DNA from: Thunnus maccoyii
Lineage: Eukaryota; Chordata; Actinopteri; Scombriformes; Scombridae
DNA: 64,000 nucleotides
Direction of reading: 5' to 3'
NCBI RefSeq assembly: GCF_910596095.1
Contig: NC_056551.1
Span: forward strand, 14,463,501 to 14,527,500
Part shown: positions 56,941-64,000 of the stretch, one piece after another
Layout of the letters: each line of letters opens with the position of its first letter
Position numbering within the stretch: the first letter of the stretch is position 1
Position numbers and translations under genes: made by a program
Notes under the pieces: model-generated
Seen by the model: the letters and a program-made list of their open reading frames with translations, nothing else
Told to the model about the DNA's origin: nothing
Databases searched by the model: none

Positions 56941-57064
56941 TGGGAGGAAAAATGTTCACAGATGTATCTCAATGAAGCCAAATCTAAATCCTGCAACCTG
57001 CCAGCTGTGCTAAACTACAGTGAGGCAGAATATTTGTCACAGACTCACATGTTGTGGCAGAAAG
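56941..57064 (+). other. Array unit C: conserved 124-nt exon-like segment
   Basis: Same length, splice sites and open frame (WEEKCSQMYLNEAKSKSCN to MLWQK) as 49015-49138, with only synonymous-looking differences by eye (TGT/TGC, CTG/TTG). Confidence 0.45.
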
Positions 57065-57367
57065 GTAAAGCAGCTGCATTAGGCAAGCTAAAGATATTCA
57101 GATAATACTGATTAAAGACAACTGGTTAAATCTTTTTTCTTTTTTTACTTTTCATTGGTTTTTTGAGCTCTGGACTAAACCCTCTCTGTTATGCGAGCGG
57201 CATGTGGGCGCAGGTTTTCAACTTTAAAATTCACCAAGAATAGATTACAGAGCACTATATCTTGATGCGTTCATGATTGTGGCTACAGAAAAACACATTT
57301 GTTTGGTTTTGGACATTGTTGGAATAACGTAATTGACAGGATGGCAGAGAAGAGTGCACTATATGAG

Positions 57368-58514
57368 TAGGGCTGGGTACTGAACTTCAAAACTTTTATG
57401 GCACTGAACTGAACTGCTTCGATACTATCAACTATCAAATAAATTCTTGTCATTTTTTTTTTTTTTTTTTACCAAATTTCGATACGTAGCAGGAGTGGAG
57501 CTGTCTGGAACATCCAGCTGTAGCTTCTCAACATAAACAGCAATGGCGGAGGCAGCAAAAGCATCTACAGCAGCTAGATCAGTAACAGGAAGTTTGACCA
57601 AAACATGTAACCTGCAGATAAGACAAGACGAAGCTGTATTAAAATATTGAAGATGATGATACTGCCCATTGTTGACATCAAAACAGCGGTGGTTTAGTGG
57701 CTGGCGGACGGCTAACAACAGCATCTTGTGAGGCTCGGCTAATATTAGCTAATGTTAGCTAACGTAAACTGTGGACTCTTGTGTTGTCACGTTCAGCGTT
57801 ATGGTCACATAAAAACTGCTTGTTTGAGGCCGGCAGCCGAACCACTGCTGTTTTGATGTCAAACGATAGGCAGTATCATTATCTGCGATATTTTAATACA
57901 GCTTCAGTTTGTCTTACCTGCAAGTTACATGTTTTGGTCCAACCTCCTATAACTGATGAAGCCTCTGTTGAGGCTGCTGCTGCCTCCACTTGCTACATTT
58001 TGAGCCGTTAACTCAGCTACCAACAGGCAATATACTATGCAAAACAACTGTCAAAAAGCAAAGTGATAAAACCATTTATGCTAAAGTTAACTAGCTGTAT
58101 ACAGACACTCAACACACTTTCTCTTTAAAACTGATCAATGTTAAAACTAGTAAGTTTTGCTGGTTAGTTTGAATGTCATTACCGTCACAGCACTGGGTGC
58201 CACATCCACACTTCATTAGCTGACATTATGGGTTGAATTGTTTATTGTGCTAAGATTAGTTTGATGGCGTCAACAGTATGAAAGTGATTGTAGTTAATAG
58301 GTTTATATTTTTTATGTTATGAAACTGGTTTGAGTGTGTAAAAATGCTAAGGACCTGAAAAATAAAACTAAAGATTTGTACTGTAATGTAATTTTCTTTT
58401 TGTTAAAATGAATTTCATAAAGTCAGTATCAAAAAAAAGTATTGTTCAGGAACCAGTACCAAAGTCAAGGTATCGGTACTGGTATTGTAAATTTTTGAAC
58501 GATACCCAGCCCTA
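57368..58514. mobile_element. Fold-back hAT-like element, unit C copy
   Basis: Same ends and inverted arms (about 57540-57698 and 57838-57995) as the unit B copy at 49442-50581; differs by scattered substitutions and a longer T-run near 57452. Confidence 0.65.
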
Positions 58515-60224
58515 CTGATGAGACGTCTTCTACCACCTAATGTAGGACATGCTATTCTATCACTGCTTAAGGAGCAACTTGCAGGTTGAATATTTTACTG
58601 GATTTACAGTTTATGTATCATTAAAATTATCCTGTGAAATGTTAATGTTTGATTTTATTAGTTTAACGAAACATAAAGGCAGAAATTAACCACTCATCAT
58701 ATTACCTCGCATAAAGGATTTGCTCTACCCATCCCCGCGGCAGTACACTGTGCGTTACTAGGTACCAATGAGTCTGAGCAGTCTTCAATTAGTGAGTTTG
58801 AATTTTTTCACTAGTTATGTTTTGCATCTTATCATTTTTCATCATCATAAATAATTGTGTTTGTGCAGACTGCACAAATTCCAGCCTGTCAGGACCAAAG
58901 TCCACTTTCCTAGCAGGACAAAAAGCAGCTAGTTTTCGTGCAGGTGAAGAGACAGACTTCACGGCTGTCTCTGTGATGGAGGAACGGGGTTGTGTGTGGG
59001 CTCACTTTAGACAGGAGGGTTATGTTATTTGCAATATGATGAAGTTCAGGATGGGATGTCGAAGCCAGGACTGTGTGAGGCTGGTAGCTTATGTGGTTCC
59101 TTTGGTACACACAGCTGCTTCATCAGCTCCGCTTTCAGCAGCAGCGCCACAGCGACTGGAGATCATCACAGATTCAGCTAAACAAAGACATGAACTTTTT
59201 TCTAACTGTTTAATCTTTAACTTCCAAATCAGACAGCATTATGGCTTGAATTGTGAAGTAACATCTAATGTGTGTTTATTGTTGTTAGGCAGCATAACTA
59301 ACCTGTAAAACCACCAGTTTATGAGGTATAATGCTAACGTTAGTTAGCTAACATTGTTAGCATCCTACTTTGTTAATGCGGTTACTGTTTGACACAGTTT
59401 GACGTTAGTTATTGACTTATCTAACACAGGATCCTGGTGTACAGTTACATAGCTTGGTGATATTCTGTTTGCTCAGCTAAAACATTTGTAATTTTTATCC
59501 TCATTTGGTGTTATGTAGCTTTAATATAAGGTTTTGGGAGATGCTGCAGTAATGAGTGGTGGTGTCTCTGAGGTCCTCTCATATCTAAGTTATCTGCATT
59601 TGTTCTATATCACACAATTAATAATGACTGACCTTCACCATATTCTCCAGCATAATAGTGTACATATGACATTGCACGGTTATGTAAAATAAGAGTTACT
59701 CTCAAAAAGGAGAGACACATATTTGCAGCTTTCTCTGTTACTTTGAAACCATCTTCAGAAGCAGGTAGAGGTGTCAAGAAACAGCGAATAAATACGAAGT
59801 GTGCCAGCTGATTGTTCAGAGACATCTGATGATGTCTCAACATCATGTAAACATCTTCAGTTCCTTTGATATCCGACATCTTTTTTAAATATTGTATCCA
59901 GAAGGAAAAACACATTTCTTTTATGCCTGGCATGTTGGTAAAAACTGTATCCTGATGTTTGTAGTTTAGTTTAAATTGACTGTTTTTTTTTTTATGTCTA
60001 ACATTTTCTTTTCAACATATTGTTCATGTTCTGAAACCAGTCCAGGGAGGCTTTAGATGCAGGCATGAAGGAGAGGGAGTGGAGAACCTGAAGCTGTGGA
60101 GGCCAGCCATCATCCACCAGTTAGCAATTACTGTCAGTCATTTAATCTAAATTATTATTATGGTCAGTGAATGTATTAAATATTATATCACTGAATGTAA
60201 TCTAAATAATTTTATCTCCCACAG

Positions 60225-60435
60225 CACATCAGCCCTGATGGAGTCTCTGAGGAAGGACTATTCCACCTCACCAAAGACTATGTGGCAGTAGCGTTGCCCT
60301 CTCCTCCACTGCACCAGAGTCGCTTACCAGGTCCTGCCAGCAGATCACCAAACATGAGGCAGTTGGCCTGTAACTTGCACAGCCTTGACACTTTAACACA
60401 GGACTTAAGTGTGAAACCCAGTTTTTTCATTTGAC
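60225..60435 (+). pseudogene. Unit C: frame-broken copy of the MESLRKDYF segment
   Basis: The acceptor (CTCCCACAG) is kept, but GAGTCTATG of unit B is GACTATG here, shifting the frame after SPK; a later 1-base gain restores the tail in another frame (MRQLACNLHSLDTLTQDLSV). Confidence 0.35.
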
Positions 60436-61714
60436 CATATGTTTGAGATACATCCAGATGCATAATTTAAAAACTTCAGTATGTTTATATCTATGTCTTA
60501 CCTGATTCTTGTCAAAAATAGATATTATAATAGATAGTATATTTCATACCAGTGTACACGTGTATATTTGTATCTACAATATTACATTATTTTATGAAAC
60601 CCTGTAAGTACATCTGTTGTTAGAGTGTCAACTTGATATCTATTGCTTAGCCTATATATTATAAATAGCCTAATATTGTTTTAAAATGGGGCTGGTCCAG
60701 ACTAAAATATCAAGGGCCAGATTTTTCTTCCTAGTCTGTCCCTGGAGATGAGGGTCTACAAGCTAAACTAAACAAAATAAAGTATAGTAGCCATCTATCC
60801 AAAAGAGTAATAAACAAACATGGACAATTTATGTCTCTTCAGGAGTATGTCTGAAAATTCTGGGGAAAGAAGTTATTTTACAAACAACATCCATTATGAC
60901 TTTCCACACTTACTGTTACTCATCATAAACATCAAACACAAATTTCAATGCAATTTTGTCCTTCTGTCTGACAATTAATTCTAATTTAAGCTCAGTTTCT
61001 GTCAACCTGGGTATGATTACATCTTCTCCTAAATATCTGGTCAATTGTGATCTTATTTGTATAGACAACTGATTAAATCTATGATAAACAACAAAAAGGA
61101 AAAGCGCTTTTTGGATCTCAGAAGCAAAAAAAGGGAATGAATTCCCAAAGAAATTAAGGTACACTCCCTCATTGACCTACATCCGTACTCAATCAGTACA
61201 CACTTTGTCACAGGTAATAAAGAAAGCAGATGGCCTGTTAGTGTTGTTAAAACCTCTTTAATATTATTAAGACATATAAAATTGCCCACATGGACACTGG
61301 AGTATTTTTACTATAGTCACTTTTAGGTTTTTAAAATACTTTAAGTGAATATATAATATGTTGTTGTTATGAGTGTCAACCTGCAGTTGTGATTTTTGCA
61401 CTTTTATTTGTCAAGTAGAAAGCATTAATTAAGTCTATAAAGTGAAAAGGTTTAAATCAAAACATGTCATTTGACAAGTGAGACAAGTGAAGGTTTGTCA
61501 CATGACATGATGCTTATGACATCATTAAGTTCCGGGCCCTCTGTGACATTACAAATACAGAACACAGAATGTTCTACTGAAATAAACCCTCCTGTTAAAC
61601 TCCAGTCACTTACAACGTGAAATCGGACATAGACGCATCTCTCAGAGAGAACAGAGCGCCAACTATCGAAAGTAACTACAATTTACTACAACCGAAACTT
61701 TAACTCCAGCCAAA

Positions 61715-63736
61715 ATGGATAAAAGTAACAACTCAAGACAAAAGGTCAGATTTCCTAAGCAGGAGACACTTTTGTGCAAACTTTTTTGGTGGTACACTTT
61801 TTTGTATGTTTTCTTTTATTTATTCATCTCTTGACTAAAGCTTCAACAAATACAATTAGTGTAAATAATTTTCTGGAGAGGGGATGAATTTCTAACAAAC
61901 ACACCACACTGGTAGACTCATATTAAGACTTAAATGGCATTTGGTTTCCTTATGTTGCTGTAGTTTCCATGAGTTCCATGGATATTATGTTGTTGGCTGT
62001 TGAGGATATTTCACTTCACTGTAGGGTGACAATATTTAGGTGAAATATACAAACACTGTTGACATATTGAAACAGTTCCTCAGAATGTGACTGCTTTGGC
62101 TAAAATAATGACACAGGGAATTTTGACACATGTATACATTAACTGTTTTGAGTGAGATTTGGCTTTTACAGGCTGTACAGCATAATTTCATATGATGATT
62201 ACACTCAGTGTTTTGAAAATGTAAATTCATATTTAATTAAAATATTTTATTTGTCTTAATGTTTGTTTTTTAACAATTTAATAATTATGTTTATGAAAAA
62301 GTACCCTTATTCAGCCACAGTGCTCTTTTACCACACATTTTATGGTTCATTCGATTGTGAATAAGTATAAAGATGAAAGACTGGATTGAGATCCAATCAC
62401 TCAGACCACATTCGGAGGTGGTCTGGGCTGCATGTAACTACATTCTTTTAGTAATGTAAATGCGATGCGAAGTGAGATCTGATCACAAATGGTCACTCAG
62501 GATGCATGTGGAGATGCATATTGATACCGGGTGTAAACAGGGCCTTTGTGTGTGTAACTAAAGGTGGACAGGACAGTATTTTACCTAAAACACTGCATAT
62601 ATATTTGTGTCTTTCAGTCTTGTGGAACAGCCCAGCCTCAAAATCCTGCATCCAGCAGAGTCCAGCACGACCTGCGACAGGCCCTTCTGGGCTCCAAGGC
62701 TGAAAATGAGCAGCTGGTTTCCGAAAACACTGCTCTGAGAAACCAGATTGCCACCATGGAGCTCATTTGGAAGCATGAAAAGAAAAGTCTGAAGGACGAA
62801 ATAGACTCTTTGGTCTCCACGTTGTTCATGGCAAGAAATGACATGGACAACCTGGTGAAGATGGTTGAGTCCACCAGAGCCAGTCTAACAAAATCTGAGA
62901 CTGAGTGCAGGCAGATGGCCAGGAGGGTGACCCAGATCTCCCTCGAAAGAGATGATCTGGTCAGAGCAGTGATGGACAAGGAGAAGGCTCTTGCTGAGAG
63001 CATTGTCAACCAGCAAAAATACCATGCTCTGCAGAATCATCTCGCACTGGAGCAGGAAGAAAAGAAGGCAAGCCATGAGAGGATGCAGGAGCTGATGGCT
63101 GAAAGAAAGAAAACGGAAGAGCAGTGGCACCGCAAAGAAAGAATTATGGAGCAGGAGATGAGGCTCCTGATTCTAAAAAATATTGAGCTTCAGGTACGCC
63201 ACATCAGCTGATCATTTTGATTTGAATAATAAGAATAATAAGAATTGGATCGTAACAGTTTGTTTGTCTCTTTTCAGGAGCTCGCCTTGAAGACAGACAG
63301 AGAGAAGGTGCAGATGAAAAAGCAAGAGGAGAAAGCCAAGAGGGAAACAGAAAAGAGGCTGAAGAAGGAGAGAAAAGAGAATGAGAAGAGAGAGAAGGAA
63401 GAGAAAAAGGAAAATGACAGGAAGGAAAAGGAGAACCTGAAAAGACAAAAGAAAGAAAAGGAGAGGGAAGAGAAGGAGAGGAAGGAGAATGAAAAAAGAG
63501 AGAAGGAAGAGAAAAAGGAAAATGACAGGAAGGAGAAGGAGAACCTGAAAAGACAAAAGAAAGAAAAGGTGAAAGAAGAGAAGGAGAGGAAGGAGAATGA
63601 AAAAAGAGAGAAGAAAGAGAAAGAGGAAAATGACAGGAAGGAGAAGGAGAACCTGAAAAGACAAAAGAAAGAAAAGGAGAAGGAAGAGAAGGAGAAAGCT
63701 AAGAGGGAGAAGAAAGAGAAGAAGAGAGAGGACTAA
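61715..63736 (+). CDS. Array unit C: coiled-coil protein with Lys/Glu-rich repeat tail (3 exons)
   Basis: Proposed exons are 61715-61744, 62618-63193 and 63278-63736, again 354 residues with the same splice sites as the unit B gene. By eye, exon 1 is identical and exon 2 (576 bases) differs from B at two positions, changing AQPK to AQPQ and SLEKDD to SLERDD. Exon 3 has the same length but many differences, concentrated in the 36-residue repeats (63410, 63518, 63626). Intron 1 is shorter by about 43 bases; intron 2 is identical. Features otherwise as for the unit B gene: coiled coil (11-202), Lys/Glu tail (203-354), no signal or membrane segment, no recognised domain. Its minisatellite 3' UTR runs off the window. 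Confidence 0.65.
63410..63733 (+). repeat. 108-bp coding tandem repeat, unit C gene
   Basis: GAAAATGACAGGA recurs at 63410, 63518 and 63626, exactly 108 bases apart, as in unit B. Confidence 0.9.
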
Positions 63737-63739
63737 CAT

Positions 63740-64000
63740 CCTTTCTCCCTTCAGCCCTCACCCCCACCTTCTACCCTCTTCCCCCCTTCCTCTGTCTCCT
63801 ACCCTCTTACTCTCTACCTCCTACCCTCTTACCCTCTTCCTCTCTGTCTCCTACCCTCTTACTCTCTACCTCCTACCCTCTTACCCCCTTCCTCTCTATC
63901 TCCTACCCTCTTACTCTCTACCTCCTACCCTCTTACCCCCTTCCTCTCTATCTCCTACCCTCTTACTCTCTACCTCCTACCTTCTTACCCCCTTCCTCTC
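63740..64000 (+). repeat. Pyrimidine-rich minisatellite, unit C, ~52-bp period
   Basis: The block CTTCCTCTCTGTCTCCTACCC... recurs near 63787, 63837, 63888 and 63939. It is more regular than in unit B and continues past the window edge. Confidence 0.85.

Larger units (their letters stand above)
48905..64000 (+). repeat. Large tandem duplication (units B and C, ~7.9-8.1 kb period)
   Basis: Matching landmarks: exon-like segment 49015/56941, fold-back element 49442/57368, MESL segment 52240/60225, gene exon 1 53594/61715, exon 2 54542/62618, exon 3 55202/63278. The offset grows from 7926 to 8121 and falls to 8076 through indels, including about 200 bases near 61165-61385 present only in C and 43 bases missing from C near 62218. 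Unit A (45076-48905) is a third, older, shortened copy. Confidence 0.95.

Noticed and set aside
52972..61164. Minus-strand open frames ending ...LGEDVIIPRLTETELKLELIV
   Set aside because: They persist in both copies, but the upstream part diverges with indels and no splice partner or family is recognised; evidence is too weak for a gene call.

Overview
The window is vertebrate nuclear DNA, almost certainly from a ray-finned (percomorph-like) fish. Genes are split by GT-AG introns, there are no bacterial-style operons, (CA)n microsatellites are frequent, and several dispersed elements typical of fish genomes are present. Species cannot be named from the sequence alone. The left two thirds carries the vertebrate block ISCU - TMEM119 - SELPLG - CORO1C - SSH1, in the same order as human 12q23-24.

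Layout. 780-3800 (+): ISCU, five coding exons, complete. 3800-8300 (-): TMEM119, tail to tail with ISCU; its coding sequence is one exon and a noncoding first exon lies near 8.2 kb. 9340-12600 (-): SELPLG (PSGL-1), one coding exon. 15045-26150 (-): CORO1C, ten coding exons that join without a phase error into 474 residues, plus a noncoding first exon. 28248-33200 (-): a long single-exon ORF of 854 codons, charged and proline-rich, that I do not recognise; it is not part of the human gene order. 33650-44803 (-): SSH1, twelve coding exons including the slingshot phosphatase domain. The SSH1 5' coding exons are not visible in the window.

The right third (45-64 kb) is different. It is a plus-strand array of three related units. 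Units B (about 48.9-56.8 kb) and C (56.8 kb to beyond the right edge) are near-identical tandem copies with a period of about 7.9-8.1 kb. Unit A (about 45.1-48.9 kb) is older, shorter and decayed. B and C each hold a predicted three-exon gene for a 354-residue coiled-coil protein with a Lys/Glu-rich tail built of 36-residue repeats. Its stop codon marks an abrupt switch from a purine-rich coding strand to a pyrimidine-rich minisatellite in the 3' UTR. Each unit also carries a conserved 124-nt exon-like segment, a degenerate GIY-YIG (Penelope-like) remnant and, in B and C, a fold-back hAT-like element. I could not assign the coiled-coil gene to a known family, and it is the best candidate here for something undescribed.

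The syntenic genes do unrelated jobs: Fe-S cluster assembly (ISCU), a bone/microglia membrane protein (TMEM119), a leukocyte mucin (SELPLG), and two actin regulators (CORO1C, and the cofilin phosphatase SSH1) that act in the same actin-turnover pathway. They are neighbours by ancient synteny, not as an operon.
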